Below, in pieces: positions 20,617 to 31,811 of a stretch of DNA of 64,000 nt. Position 1 is the first letter of the stretch. The number at the start of each line of letters is the position of its first letter. Position numbers and translations under genes: made by a program. Location of the stretch: the NCBI RefSeq assembly GCF_027744825.2, contig NC_071335.1:9773001-9837000 (forward strand), written 5' to 3'. The notes beneath the pieces are model-generated. The model was not told the DNA's origin and did not search any database. It saw only the letters and a list, made by a program, of their open reading frames with translations. The DNA is from Synchiropus splendidus. Taxonomy: Eukaryota; Chordata; Actinopteri; Syngnathiformes; Callionymidae.

Positions 20617-23600
20617 AGGTAACTTTATTGTCAAATATGCTACAGTACAAGACACATGGCATGGATGAAATATCTGTTCTCTCAGACCTGGACACGACAT
20701 ACAATACAGACAACATAAAGATCACAGACAAATACACAGCAGGATACATGCAACAAAAGTCATCGTCACATCAGTCCATCAACCACCTGGGGAGCACCTA
20801 GCTCATGGCTGCATGGCAACATCCTCTGCCCTAAACCCTTGCATCGGCTGAGGAAAAACTCTGGGGAAAAAAAAACCCTATCGGGAGGAAAACAGAGAAA
20901 CCTCAGGGTGAGCGTCAGAGGAGGGGTCCCCCACCCAGGACGGCAGACGTGCAATGGATGAAGCCAAAAGTGCCTGGTGCAGACCCGGGGGCAGAGCAGG
21001 AAGGGAGTTCAGCATCATGACAGCCTGGTGGACGAAGCTGTCTGTCAGTCTGCTAGTTCGTGCGCGTTGACTCTGGAACCTTCGCCCTGATGGTAGCAGC
21101 GTGAAGAGGCGGTGCGACGGGTGGGTGGGGTCTCCTGCGATCCTCAGGGCTCTCAGAGTGAGGCGAGTCTTGTAGATGTCCAGGAGGGATGGAAGAGGGA
21201 CCCCGATGATCTTCTCAGCAGTCTTCACCACGCGCTGCAGGGTCTTGCGGCAGGCGATGGTACAAGAGACGAACCACACTGTGATGCAGCTGGTCAGAAC
21301 GCTCTCGATCGTGCCTCTGTAGAAGGTGCACATGATGGGGGACGGAACTCCGGCTCTCTTCAGCTTCCGCAGGAAGTACAGGTGCTGCTGGGCTTTCTTG
21401 GCCAGTGCCGTGGTGTAGGTGTTCCAGGTCAGGTCCTGGGAAATGTGAACACCCAGGAACTTGGTGCTGGTTACCTGCTCCACTGCGGCACCAGTGATGA
21501 GAAGCGGGGGATGCAGGACAGGTCGTCTCCTGAAGTCCACCACCATCTCCTTGGTCTTCTCCACGTTCAGGCGAAGGTTGTTGTCATCGCACCACTGGAC
21601 CAGGCGGCTCACCTCGCTCCGGTAGTTGGACTCGTCGTCGTTCCTGATGAGGCCCACCACGGTTGTGTCATCTGCAAACTTAATGAAGAGGTTTGAGTCA
21701 GACACAGGTGCACAATCATGCGTTAGAGTGAATAAGAGAGGACTCAGAACACATCCCTGAGGAGCTCCAGTGTTCATCGTGATGGACCCGGAGGTATTCC
21801 TGCCAACTCGAACCACCCGTGGTCTGCCTGTGAGGAAGTCCAGTAGCCAGTTGCAGAGGGGGGGGGCAAGTCCCAACTGGACCAGCTTGAGGATGAGTTG
21901 CTGCGGGATGATGGTGTTGAATGCTGAGCTGAAGTCCAGGAACAGCATTCGGGCGCAAGAGTCTCTCGTCTCCAGGTGGGTGAGGACGGAGTGGAGAGCA
22001 GTAGAGATGGCATCGTCAGTCGAGCGATTGGACCGGTATGCGAACTGGTATGGATCTAGAGCAGGAGGGAGAGAGGTCTTGATGTGATGCATGACCAGAC
22101 GCTCAAAGCACTTCATGATGATGGGAGTGAGTGCTACTGGGCGGTAGTCATTATGGCAGGTGGGAGACGTCTTCTTCAGGACTGGAATGATGGATGCTGC
22201 TTTTAGGCATGTTGGAACAACAGCTTGGCTCAGCGAGGTGTTGAAGATGTCTGTGAGGACATCCGTAAGCTCCTCAGCGCAGTCTTTCAGGACCCTTCCC
22301 GGGATGTCGTCTGGACCCAAAGCTTTCCTCACGTCGATCCTTCTCAGCGATCTTAGCACCCTGTTCGGAGACAACGACAGTACCTGGTCTTCAGGGGTCA
22401 GAGGGATCTTCTGGGCTGGAGTCTTGTTGACTGCCTCGAAGAGAGCAAAGAAGTCATTCAGCTGGTCGAGCAGAAGAAGGGAGTCATCACAGGTCTGCGG
22501 TGAGGGCTTGTAATCTGTGATGGTCTGGATCCCCCTCCACAGGTTCCTGGTGTCTCTGCTGTCGCTGAACTGGTCGGCAATCTTCCTGGAATACTGCCGC
22601 TTCGCCTCTCTGCCACGTGCCAGGTTGGCCCTGGCTGCTCTCAGGCCCTCCTCGTCTCCAGCTCTGAAGGCAGCGTTTCCAATCCGCCACAACCTGTGAA
22701 CCTCACCTGTCATCCATGGCTTCTGATTAGCCCGGATGGAGATGGTTTTGGCGACTGTCACGTCATCAATACACTTCCGGATGTAGGCTGTGACGGTCTC
22801 TGTATACTCCTGGAGATCAACGGTGTTGTTGATAGTGGCTGCCTCTCTGAACATGTTCCAGTCTGTGGTGGAGAAGCAGTCCTGGAGTGCTACAGATGAT
22901 CCTTCGGGCCACAAGCGGATCCTCTTCTTGGTGGGCTTTGTGACATTCACCCGTGGCCTGTATGCTGGAATGAGCAAGACAGTGGTGTGGTCAGAGGCAC
23001 CAAGCGGAGGCAGGGGGGCTGATCTGTACGCTCCCCTGTGTGCAGTGTAGACGTTGTCCAGGGTGTTGTTGCCTCGTGTGGAGAAGTTTACATGGCTGTG
23101 CAGTTGTGGGAGCACACTCCTGGGGTCTGCATGGTTAAAATCCCCAGCCAGGATGAGGAGAGCATCGGGGTGAGCTGTCAGCTGAGTACTGATGAGTTGG
23201 TGAAGTTCGTTCAGTGCCTCTCTCTTGCTGTTGTCATTAGAGCTGGGAGGGATGTATACCACAGCCAGCAGAACAGCAGCGAATTCCCTCGGCAAATAGA
23301 AAGGCCGACATCTAATAATCATCACCTCGCGGAGAGCAGTGTCTACATACCACAGCAGCGTCACGGCACCAGGCATGGTTGATGTAAACACAGAGTCCCC
23401 CACCTCGAGTCTTACCTCCTTCGACGAGAGCCCGGTCAGATCTATAGCATGCTAGCCGCGCTAGCTCGATGCTGTGGTCCGGAACGGTGTCATTGAGCCA
23501 TGTCTCCACGAACACGAAAGCACAACAATCCCTCACAGACCTGAACGTGGTGCGGAGCAGGCGGATGTCGTCCAGCTTGTTGGCTAGCGAGCGGACATTA

Positions 23601-23998
23601 GCCATCGTGATGGTGGGGATCGCCGGTCGGCGCGGGCTAGCGGCTAGCCTAGCTCGATAGCCTCCTCGGTTGCCCTTCTTCTGTTTCCTCACGTTCCGCC
23701 CGTGTCGCTTCCAATGTGTAGCAGGGAAGGAAGTGGTGGACCGATGTAGATGGGGTCTCTGGAGCAAACCGTAGCCACGTAGAACTTCTGAAACCGCCGA
23801 GGACAGGTCCGAGGGTATCGTCCTGAGAACAGAGAGCAGAGCCTCCCGGCAGTAAAAACGCCTCAAAGCGGAAGGATGCGGCGAGTGTGACGAGGATAAG
23901 TTGTTCCACGCAGTTGCTGAACACACGTAACACGAAAAACACGAAGACGCCGGTCTACTGGGTCTGAGAGAAGCCGCTGCGTGTGTCCGCGCCGCCAT
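20617..23998 (-). mobile_element. Jockey-superfamily (L2/CR1/Rex-like) LINE
   Basis: One apurinic endonuclease plus reverse transcriptase unit, with a 3-prime end of TTTGACAATAAAGTT and no long poly-A. The 5-prime end at 23998 abuts the Polinton exon at 24001. It is the best preserved element in the window. Large open frames on its plus strand (for example 21112-21696) are antisense shadows. Confidence 0.85.
20878..23998 (-). pseudogene. LINE ORF2: endonuclease and reverse transcriptase, one frameshift
   Basis: 23998-23312 encodes a Ser/Arg-rich start and the front of the endonuclease ([40 protein letters not shown]). 23403-20878 (841 codons) continues with the rest of the endonuclease ([34 protein letters not shown]) and the reverse transcriptase ([40 protein letters not shown], and the catalytic FADDT). 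The two frames overlap, and a single frameshift near 23355 separates them. The protein nicks target DNA and primes reverse transcription there. No separate ORF1 is evident. Confidence 0.88.
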
Positions 23999-24000
23999 CT

Positions 24001-24420
24001 GTTCTGGAAGGTCTGGTCAGCAGCAAAGGTTACCGCTGAACTGATGTAAAATGTGGTCTGAATCAGGGTCACCTAAATACACCGGTTGTACGGGCAGGGC
24101 CTCGGAACAGCAGTTGTGATACCTTTGTTGATCTGGATACTTCAAAACAAAACACAGGGTATAAAATTAAAGACTGATTCAACAGAAACTCACATGTGCT
24201 GCACTGTCATTTGAACTAATGCTAAAAAACAAAGTATTTCTTTCTTTTGTTTTATCCTTATTCACTCAACCTTATTTTCTGAAAACAAAGTATTTCTTCC
24301 GTTTTATCCTTTCATTGCTTGACCCCAGTTTCTGAAAACAAAGCATTTCTTTCTTTTGTCTTATCCTTGTTCACTCAACCTTATTTTCTGAAATCTACGC
24401 CCACAGTCGGTCAACACTTG
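24001..24420 (-). mobile_element. Polinton terminal fragment with first exon of the spliced gene
   Basis: 24001-24080 matches 17005-17085 (ATG at 24072, [14 protein letters not shown]), and the flanking DNA to 24420 matches the 17090-17640 region, including three ~57-base AAAACAAAGTATTTC repeats. The exon is cut at the LINE junction, so the open frame at 23863-24072 is a chimera of Polinton exon and LINE 5-prime sequence. Confidence 0.75.
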
Positions 24421-25504
24421 GGTGTTTGGACATGAGACCAAGTGTTCTAGGATGCGCTGAGAGTCCACCGTCCTGTCAACACAGGGCTGCTCTTTCATGT
24501 ACAATTATGGAATCATACCTGATCAAATGACAATACTTTAAATGTTCTCTCATGAATCTTTCTTTTGTGCCCTCAAAGCAAAGAGTTGGACTCAGTTGCA
24601 TATCATAATGGTTAGGATGTGTGTTGGAGATCTCGCAAGAGTGGTGAGGTGCCGGGTTTTTTGTTCGAGTTCCGGGTGAAAGGTTGTGCGTTCGACTTGA
24701 GTTTTGGTGCGAGAAGCAGCAGCACATGGAATGAAAAGAAGCATCTAATTCTCATCTGTCTCGTCCCTGAATCTTCCGGACATTACTATATTAATGTTTG
24801 TTTACGTTTGAAGAGAATTTGAGGTGGTATGTAAAAACTTCAACTCCCATGCTATACCCATCATAACTGGCATCAGCATGGCCACCACCAGGGTGGTGTG
24901 AGTGTGCTGCACAGCTGCAGTGTGACAGTCAGCTGGAGGCCGTGGATATAATGTAGGCTCATTGTGGACACGTACGTGAGGAGCCCGAAACAGGATTCAG
25001 ACTTGAAACACTGGTGTGATGCAACTTGTTGATAAACACTTGAGGAAACAGACCAGTGTTTTTACACTCAATAACACAGCCAGGGAAGCTTGAAGTGTTT
25101 TATTCAGAGTTAAACCAAAATACATGAACACACTGTTGATGTACAAAGACATGTGCTGTAATTACTAGTCATGAACAACTCGGTCTGTTGTGTGTGTCAT
25201 CACAAATGAATGAATGTTCATCTCAAGCTCCAACATGGTTTCAGGGATCTGTGCCAATTAAAAACACTTGTGCATTATGATCTGTTGCCCTCAGAAAGTA
25301 CATTGAAAACTGAGAGGATAACATTTATTTCGTGCCAAAGAACATGAAAATGAAAAAGAGCAAACAAAACCCTCTAAGTTGATCCTGTCTTTTGCACCAT
25401 GATACCCAGAATCATTACTACTTCATAACATGCATAATTTGTCTTAATAATCTGGAGAACATTGATCGAGAAATTAATGAGCAATGATTATGACTATAAT
25501 TACA
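24421..25504. other. Gene-free stretch
   Basis: No coding domain, known repeat end or convincing RNA gene is seen. A weak tRNA-like box B (TGTTCGAGTTCCGG near 24661) occurs without a matching fold. Confidence 0.4.
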
Positions 25505-26906
25505 TCACAAATTAACATTCTCCACTTTTTTGCATTTATTCATGGTCAAACAGGGTCTGTTGTAAAATGTGTTTTCGGGATTGGATGCAACACGTAATGT
25601 GAGCAAAAGATACCACATTGGACAAGGCTCCCACTCCACTAGAACTTCAGTCTCACCCTGTAAAAAAATAAATAAATAAAACTATCGACGCAATTTAAAG
25701 TTTACAGTTCGACAAACATTTTTGACACTGACCCTTCTCACTCGTTCTTCTAGCAGACGCTTGACGAGGAATGTTTCGAGGGTGTGATGAGAACAACCTA
25801 TAAAATCAAGATACAATATGGATTAGTACAAAAATAGATCTAAGTGTAATACTTCTCTTAGCAAATGACCCTACATTAGTTCAACAATCAAAACATATTT
25901 AATCACTATGCAGAGAGAGATAAGTCTTGTTATTGTTCACAAACATGGACTCTGATACCAGGGGTCAATGCAGATTGCTGAAAATAAAGATTCTGTTCCA
26001 GAGAATCTCATCAGCCCTTCAACAACTCGTGCACAGACACATACTCCAAACTTACTTTTTTGTCTCTTCTTTCTTTGTGTCACAACCGTCTTATGATCTG
26101 TAAAACAATTTAACAACTGAATGAGAAAAACCCTTTCGTGAGAAAATGTCCCTCAGCTGATCCAGTCAAAAACAGAAAAAATAGTCTTTCCCTCACCAAA
26201 TTCTCCCACCCTCCCTCCCTCCCTGATAGCAGCCTCAGTCCCTTGTCTAAAACATAACTCTGGCAGCTTGAAATCTCTGCATCCTTTTTGACTATTGACT
26301 ATTTCCTCACAGTAAAGAACAGCCCAGTCCATCTTTCTTTACAAAAACGAATTCATGCCTTCATATTCTCCCGCCTGGACTACTGTATCTCTCTCCATAC
26401 TGGCTGGTTCACAACTCAGCAGCCAGGCTTCCAGTTACCTCCAACAGACAGCAACTCCAATGTCTCTGCACTGGCCCCCTTTCCACTTTAGAATCCACAT
26501 TTAAAGCCTGTGTTGGCCTGGTCCCCAACTACAATACAGAAATGCTGACCCTCAATGAGCCAGGACCCTCAGATCTTCAGGTGGGCTAGTAGCCCCTAAA
26601 CCTAGGTTTAAATCTAGAGGTCATGATGTCTTCATTGTCAAGGCTCTTTCGTTCTGGAACAGCCTGCCAGTCGAGATCCAAAAATGAGCATGAATAATCC
26701 TCCCCCTTTAAACGCTATTAAAAAGACCATTGCATTCACCTCATACAATCCTGTTTTTTTCTGCTTTTGCTAGGATGATAATCAATCACAATAATGTCTC
26801 TGTACAGTAAGCAATTTGTAATCAGTCTTCTAAAACACACTATACAAATGAAGTTATTATCACTACATTACTTACCGTCACAAACGGCCTCATAAATTGT
26901 GGACAT
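25505..26906 (-). CDS. Four-exon mini-gene, 96 codons, chromodomain-like segment
   Basis: Exons 26876-26906, 26056-26097, 25733-25797 and 25505-25657 have GT donors (GTAAGT, GTAAGT, GTCAGT) and AG acceptors, and every phase fits from ATG to TGA. Exon 1 starts MSTIYEAVCD, exon 2 is basic (QRKKRQK), exon 3 has HTLETFLVKRLLEERVRR and exon 4 begins GETEVLVEWEPCPM. The exon 3/4 join resembles the first strands of a chromodomain; compare VEKILKERVVKGE and VFVQWKNW in the Polinton integrase. After EPCPM the tail looks unrelated, so the real C-terminus may be lost. I do not recognise the family. It may be the 5-prime part of a larger gene whose later exons are at 18.4-20.6 kb, with a LINE and a Polinton end in the intron. 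Confidence 0.5.
26290..26690 (+). pseudogene. LINE reverse-transcriptase C-terminal fragment
   Basis: Decayed frames carry KRIHAFIFSRLDYC, then RTLRSSGGLVAPKPRFKSRG and FWNSLPVEIQ. These are end blocks typical of L2/Rex-type fish LINEs, downstream of the catalytic domain. It has many stops and frameshifts and belongs to a family different from, or far older than, the LINE at 20.6-24.0 kb. Confidence 0.65.
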
Positions 26907-27256
26907 CTTTGACAGATATTGTCTTGGCACACTTGATAAGTGGCAGCGTGGACCTCACAGGTATGGCTTTTTTTCTTTTGTTTACCCAAAAAAAGGTCGA
27001 CATTGCATATCGTCGACAACATTGTCCGACATCCAAAATATTTTACATTTAAAATTTATATATTTGTGATCACAACTTTCTTCGGCTGCAATGAAATAAA
27101 TGCGTTGGACAAAAACGTTGGAAACCTTGTATAGAATGCGTAGAAATTACGCACGGTCATGAGCCAAAACGTGCACCTATTCACATATGCACACACACAT
27201 GCACGTACGTGTACGGATGTGCACAACCCATACACACACCTTAACATCGTAAAATA

Positions 27257-28139
27257 GTGTATAAATATGTACGTTTTATTAAATCTAAAGTGAGCGATCG
27301 GAGGAGAAGTACCTTAGTCAGGGAGGTGATTAAGAACCCGATGGTCACTCTGTCAGACCGACAGCGTTCCTCTGTGAAGAGAGGAGAATCTTCCAGACGG
27401 ACAACCATCTATGCAGCAATCCACCAATCGGGCCTGTACGGTAGAGTGGCCAGACAGAATCCTGAGTAAAAGTCACATGGCAGCCTGCCTGGAGTTTGTC
27501 AAAAGGCACCTGAAGTACACTCAGACTGTTGCGGTTTCTGCTTGTAGACCACTTATTCCTCGATTCTCCGTCATCATCAGTAAAATGTTCTGGTCGTCCA
27601 TAAATGAGTAATACAACACTCGTTCTTTGTATTTTCCCTTTTATTCTTCGTATCACACTCGTCTTGCCATTTTCTCGTTCGGTTCTCAACAACAACCCAC
27701 GAGCTGGGTAGAAACGTATATATGAAAAGTAAAGTAATAAGAAAAAAACAGGAAGAGATGTGCATGTCCGGTGAATTGTTTCACAATAAAAGTAAACAAC
27801 ATCACATCGACAGGAATATACATCATAACTAAATATGCTATGAGAACACATAATCCTACACAGACCATGAAAAACAAACTTCTCTGGTCTGATGAGACAA
27901 AGGTTGAACTCTTTGGCGTGAATGCCAGACGTCATGTTTGGAGGAAACCAGGCTTCTCACCAGGCCAATACCATCCCTACATTGAAGCATGGTGGTGGCA
28001 GCATCATACTGTGGGGATGTTTCTCAGCGGCAGGAACTGGGAGACTCGTCAGGACAGAGGCAAAGATGAATGCAGCAATGTACAGATGCATCCTGGATGA
28101 AAACCTGCTCCAGAGCGCTCTTGACCTCAGACTGGGGCA
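27257..28139 (+). pseudogene. Tc1-type transposase, interrupted by a solo LTR
   Basis: The N-terminal DNA-binding part (LVREVIKNPMVTLSDRQRSS, then YAAIHQSGLYGRVA) runs to about 27521, and the catalytic part resumes after 27865 with [18 protein letters not shown] (first catalytic Asp in SDETK), RRHVWRKPG, then in the next frame [20 protein letters not shown] and [14 protein letters not shown] 334-base solo LTR splits it, and a frameshift lies near 27985. It is cut at 28139, where Gypsy sequence starts on the other strand. The terminal Tc1 piece at 34381-34672 could be the far end of the same copy. Confidence 0.82.
27527..27860. repeat. Solo LTR with 5-bp target duplication
   Basis: The segment starts TGTTGCGG and ends TAATCCTACA, that is TG...CA, and is flanked by CAGAC at 27522-27526 and 27861-27865. 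It interrupts the Tc1 frame exactly between YTQ(T) and the MKNKLLW block. An AATAAA lies inside (about 27785). The family is not identified. LTR-LTR recombination is the usual origin of such a lone LTR. Confidence 0.8.
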
Positions 28140-28590
28140 AAGTTTGGTTACACACTGAGATGAGCCCACATGATCAACAAGGTCTTCCATCTGTGGAAGA
28201 GGAAAATAATCTGGTTTTGTAATGGCATTCACTTTTCGATAGTCGAGTACAGTCAGATTTTGGAACTAAAAGTGAGGGTGAGGCAGTGTTGTTGGGTACA
28301 GCAAATCTGTTTTCAATGAGATATTCCACCTCTTGTTTCATCAAGGCCCTTTTATTTGGATGAACACGTAATACATAAGCATGTTGTTTTATTGGCTTAT
28401 GTTCACCAACATCAATGTCATGGCTTAACACAGTTGTTTGGGATGGAATGTCACTGAAAAGAGCAGAAAAAGAGGTCATCAAGTGAGTAATATCAGAAAG
28501 AACTTTACCAGGCAAATGGGACAAGTACAAAACTAAATTTCGAAGGATTTCAGAATTTTTAAGATGGGCTGCACTGCGGCTTTCGTCTAA
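28140..28590 (-). pseudogene. Gypsy reverse-transcriptase N-terminal fragment
   Basis: The minus-strand frames read SEILRNLVLYLSHLPGKV, TTVLSHDIDVGEHKPIKQHA, MKQEVEYLIENRFAVPN and LLVPKSDCT, then in another frame ITKPDYFPLPQMEDLVDHVG and VTKL. This is the start of Gypsy/Ty3 RT, before the catalytic YxDD. It is cut at 28140 by the Tc1 junction and at about 28590 by a hAT end. It lies downstream of integrase fragments of the same type, which is out of normal gene order. Confidence 0.78.
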
Positions 28591-28591
28591 C

Positions 28592-29452
28592 CCACATGTG
28601 TCAAACTCAAGGCCCGCGGGCCACATGTGGCTGGCCATGTCATTTTGTGGCCCGCGAGAGCTTAAAAGTTTTGATTGTCTAAAAATAAATACCAAAAAAA
28701 TTAATTAAGAGCGTGCTTTGACCAAAAACTACATTTGCCACAATGCCTTTCGACAGTAGCTGCGGAACCCGCGGCAGTGTTTCCATGCCATCGAGTGGAA
28801 TTGAGGTATAAATAATGTTCCCAAAATGTCCAGAAAGAGAAAAGTTGATGCAGACGGAAGACTGTTTAAAGAAAGATGGGAAGGCAAATACTTTTTTGTG
28901 CTTCAAGGAGAAAGACCGTAACACAAAGTCTTTTGCAGGCTTTTAAAATTGTCAGTTTATCAAGAAACACCATCGCGAACCGAGTGAAGGAACTAGATGA
29001 AAATCTTACAACACAGCTGGTGGAGACACGCAGCTACACAGCTTTTTCATTAGCTGTTGATGAAAGCACAGATAACACGGGCAGTTATCAAGTTTTATTA
29101 GAGGTGAAGTACGAGAGTAAAAATGCATTGCAGTGGGAAAATTTGGTAGGATTAACTACAGACGGTGCATTGGCAAAGTGTTACACGCCTCTGATAATGT
29201 ATCATTGCATTATCCATCAAGAAGCTTTGTGTGGGAAGGTGCTGGGGATCGAGGACATTGTGACCACAGTCATGAAAACGGTGAACTTCATCCGGCGTGT
29301 GGCCTGAATCACCGTCAGTTCCAGCAGTTTTTGCTGGAGATGGGCTCGGAACACGGGGGTGTTTTTTTGTTTTTTTTTTGCTCAGGGAAGACATTGCTCT
29401 TTTCATGCAGAGTAAAGGAAAACTCATGTCAGAACTATTAGATCCAAAGAAC
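28592..29452 (+). pseudogene. hAT transposase remnant (GTF2IRD2/ZBED-like type)
   Basis: The left end has ACATGTGTCAAACTCAAGG, then CCCGCGGGCC, a typical hAT terminus. The frame from 28826 ([20 protein letters not shown]) stops soon. From 28940, [37 protein letters not shown] (catalytic DESTD block), [18 protein letters not shown] and VNFIRRVA are visible, followed in another frame by FMQSKGKLMSELLDPKN. The BED-type N-terminus and much of the catalytic core are deleted. It sits inside a Gypsy element, whose integrase sequence resumes at 29453. Confidence 0.8.
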
Positions 29453-29654
29453 CTTGGTCACTCTGAACATGCTTCAGAAGTCCACAGTTAACTGAAGCCT
29501 TTACAAAACCACGGACATTCAATGAGAGCAATGGGATCGCTTCAGGATAGCGTGTAGCGGTGCAGATCATAGGAAAGATGTATTGGTTCCCACACTTAGT
29601 TTTAGGCAGGGGACCAACACAGTGTATGCTAACTTGTTCAAAAGGCTCAGTCAT
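29453..29654 (-). pseudogene. Gypsy integrase core fragment
   Basis: The minus-strand frame reads MTEPFEQVSIHCVGPLPKTK, ICTATRYPEAIPL and LKHVQSDQG. These are the first and second catalytic blocks of a Ty3/Gypsy integrase; the first catalytic aspartate (usually DCVGP) is His here. It continues from the zinc-binding block at 31375-31770, from which it is separated by a DIRS insertion, and is cut by a hAT element at 29452. Confidence 0.8.
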
Positions 29655-29659
29655 GACAG

Positions 29660-31370
29660 GGATTGGTTGTATTTCATATGTGCTCCGCCCTAACGGCCTT
29701 CGCTATTGGTTAATCCACATCGAGGCACTGGCCTCGGCCTGAGACTTCGATTGATTGGCTCTCCGCCCAGGAAGGCACCACCCACCACGTATAACTCTCC
29801 CCTGCTCCCGCCGCTCTGCTCCTTTTTCCACTCAGCCTGCGACTACAACCATCGGGTTAACATGGAGCGTTCCTGTTCGTCCTGCGCTGATTTTCTCGTC
29901 GAGTCCAACAAGCATGACGCCTGCGTTTGCTTGGGGCCTGATCACCTGAGTCTGCTGGACTCGTGTCCCGCCTGTGCTGCTCCTCCCTTGGAAGAGCGGC
30001 GCACGTGGCAGAGGCGGTCTGGGCTCGCTTCGGGGTTCCGGTCGGTGCGTCAAGGATGAACTACAAAGCCCCTCTGTGGTTCTCCTTGAGGGTGTCGGAC
30101 AACCCCACCCTGGGGGTGGATGCTCTGGCGCACGCAACGTGGCCACAGGGACTTCTGTATGCGTTTCCTCTGCAGAGACTGTTGATGCCGTTCCTTCTTC
30201 GTATGAAGACGCAGAAGTTGACAGTGATCACGGTGGCCCCCGAAAGTCCCGGCACCAGGTGGTTTCCGGACCTGGTCAGCTTAGCGGCAGGTCCACCCTG
30301 GACGATTCCAGACTCTCACGGGGCTCTGGTGCAGGATCAGGGCCGGCAGGTGGTTCTAGAAAGGCTCTGTAGGGCTCTGTTCGAACCACTGGCTGCCGCT
30401 TCGCTGGATGTTTTGTCCTTGAAGACGGCTCTTCTTCTAGCCTTAGCTTCAGCTAAGAGAGTGGGCGATCTGACAGCCTTGTCTGTGAGCCCACGGTGTA
30501 TGTCTTTTGGTGAAGGTTTGACCTCTGTGACCCTTCATCCAAACCCGGCTTTTAGACCGAAGGTCATCACGGCTTCGTATCAGTCTCAAGTCCTGGTGTT
30601 AAGGGCCTTTTATTCCCCACCTCATCAGTCTGAGGCCCTAGCTTGTTATGTGGACAGGACAAAGGACTTTCGTCTGACCAATAGTCTGTTTGTCTTCTAT
30701 GGAGGGAACCTGAGAGGCAAAGCTGTCACGTCACAGCACCTTGCCCACTGGGTTTGTATGGCCATTTCTGCTGCATACAAAGCTGAAGGCTCTGTGGCCC
30801 CAGAGGGCCTCAGGGCTCATTCAACTAGGGCCGTCTCCTCATCTGCTTCGCTTTTCTGAGGATATGGAACATATCTGTCAAGCTGCTTCTTGGTCTTCTG
30901 CTTCGACCTTTGCTCAGAACTATCTGAGAGACATGACAGTGGCTCACACTGTTTTGTCTGTTCAGGGATCTTCGACCATGGCTGGACCCTCTCGTCGTTG
31001 ATTTGGTTCTTTCCTGTCAGGCCTTCTGTAAGGCCATGCTGGGAGTGAACTAATCCCTACGGCCTTCGCTGTGGTTTTTAACCAATAGCGTAGGCCATTA
31101 GAGGGCGGAGCACATATGAAATAGAAATGAAGGTTACTCACGTAACCCAGGTTCTATGAATATGTGCGTAGCCCTCTAACTGGCTGCCCAGCAGGCCTCT
31201 TTCCGCTGAGTTCCAAAAGGAGCAGAGCGGCGGGAGCAGGGGAGAGTTATACGTGGTGGGTGGTGCCTTCCTGGGTGGAGAGCCAATCAATCGAAGTCTC
31301 AGGCCGAGGCCAGTGCCTTGATGTGGATTAACCAATAGTGAAGGCCGTTAGAGGGCGACGCATAATTTTC
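29660..31370 (+). mobile_element. DIRS1-like retrotransposon copy A, internally deleted
   Basis: The left end (ATATGTGCTCCGCCCTAACGG, about 29675) recurs inverted at 31090-31125 and again at 31335-31370, giving the split-repeat layout of DIRS elements. The right part, 31140-31370, is the inverted copy of 29670-29900. The gag start (MERSCSSCADFLVES) is followed almost at once by the recombinase region, so most of gag and the RT are missing. It is inserted in a Gypsy integrase gene, and no clear target duplication is seen, as usual for DIRS. Confidence 0.85.
30057..31001 (+). pseudogene. DIRS copy A: RNase H/methylase remnant and tyrosine recombinase
   Basis: Seen in order: LGVDALAHATWPQGLLYAF (RNase H-side block), VLSLKTALLLALASAKRVGD (first catalytic Arg), RPKVITASYQSQ, HLAHWVCMAISAAY, AHSTRAVSS (His-x-x-Arg) and, after a frameshift near 30855, SASTFAQNYLRDM (catalytic Tyr). 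All recombinase catalytic positions remain, although the frame is broken once. The enzyme inserts circular DNA intermediates. Confidence 0.82.
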
Positions 31371-31374
31371 AATG

Positions 31375-31770
31375 GAGCTACAGGAATCACTAGATTTGGT
31401 TTTCCAGACACTTGGCAGGTGTGACAAGACTGGCAAATCTTAACCACATCTGCCTTGAGTCCTGGCCCAAAAATAAATAAATAAAACAAAATAACGAAGA
31501 ACTCTGTTGTATGTTCTCCTAATTCCTAAATGACCCGACATGTAATGTTCATGTGCTAAACTCAGAATGTGGCACCACAATCTGGCACACTGAGTCGTGC
31601 GTAACGTCGGAGCGTGGTGACCACCGCCGCATAAGAGCATCCTCCTGAAAAAAAAAAAAGATCTACATTGCTTTTTTCTCTGTTCAGTTACAAGAGAACT
31701 ACATGTTGAGAGAGTAACATCAGCTTCCTGCTCTCTAACTAGAGTCTCTTTATTAACCGGCAATGTCAAC
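31375..31770 (-). pseudogene. Gypsy integrase zinc-binding block
   Basis: The minus strand reads LAHEHYMSGHLGIRRTYNRV, then in a shifted frame GLKADVVKICQSCHTCQ and SGKPNLVIPVAPL. This is the H2C2 zinc-binding domain of a Ty3/Gypsy integrase. A run of T/A (31650-31665) and several shifts break it. The reverse transcriptase expected between it and the protease is missing. Confidence 0.78.
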
Positions 31771-31811
31771 TCTTTGATGTCAGGCTGAAGCTCTAACGAT
31801 ACTCGGGATTC

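Noticed and set aside
21112..21696. 194-codon plus-strand frame, and others at 22160-23382
   Set aside because: Antisense shadows of the LINE reverse-transcriptase gene, which has clear motifs on the minus strand.
24610..24700. Possible tRNA gene or tRNA-derived SINE head
   Set aside because: A box-B-like motif is present, but no convincing box A spacing or cloverleaf could be drawn.
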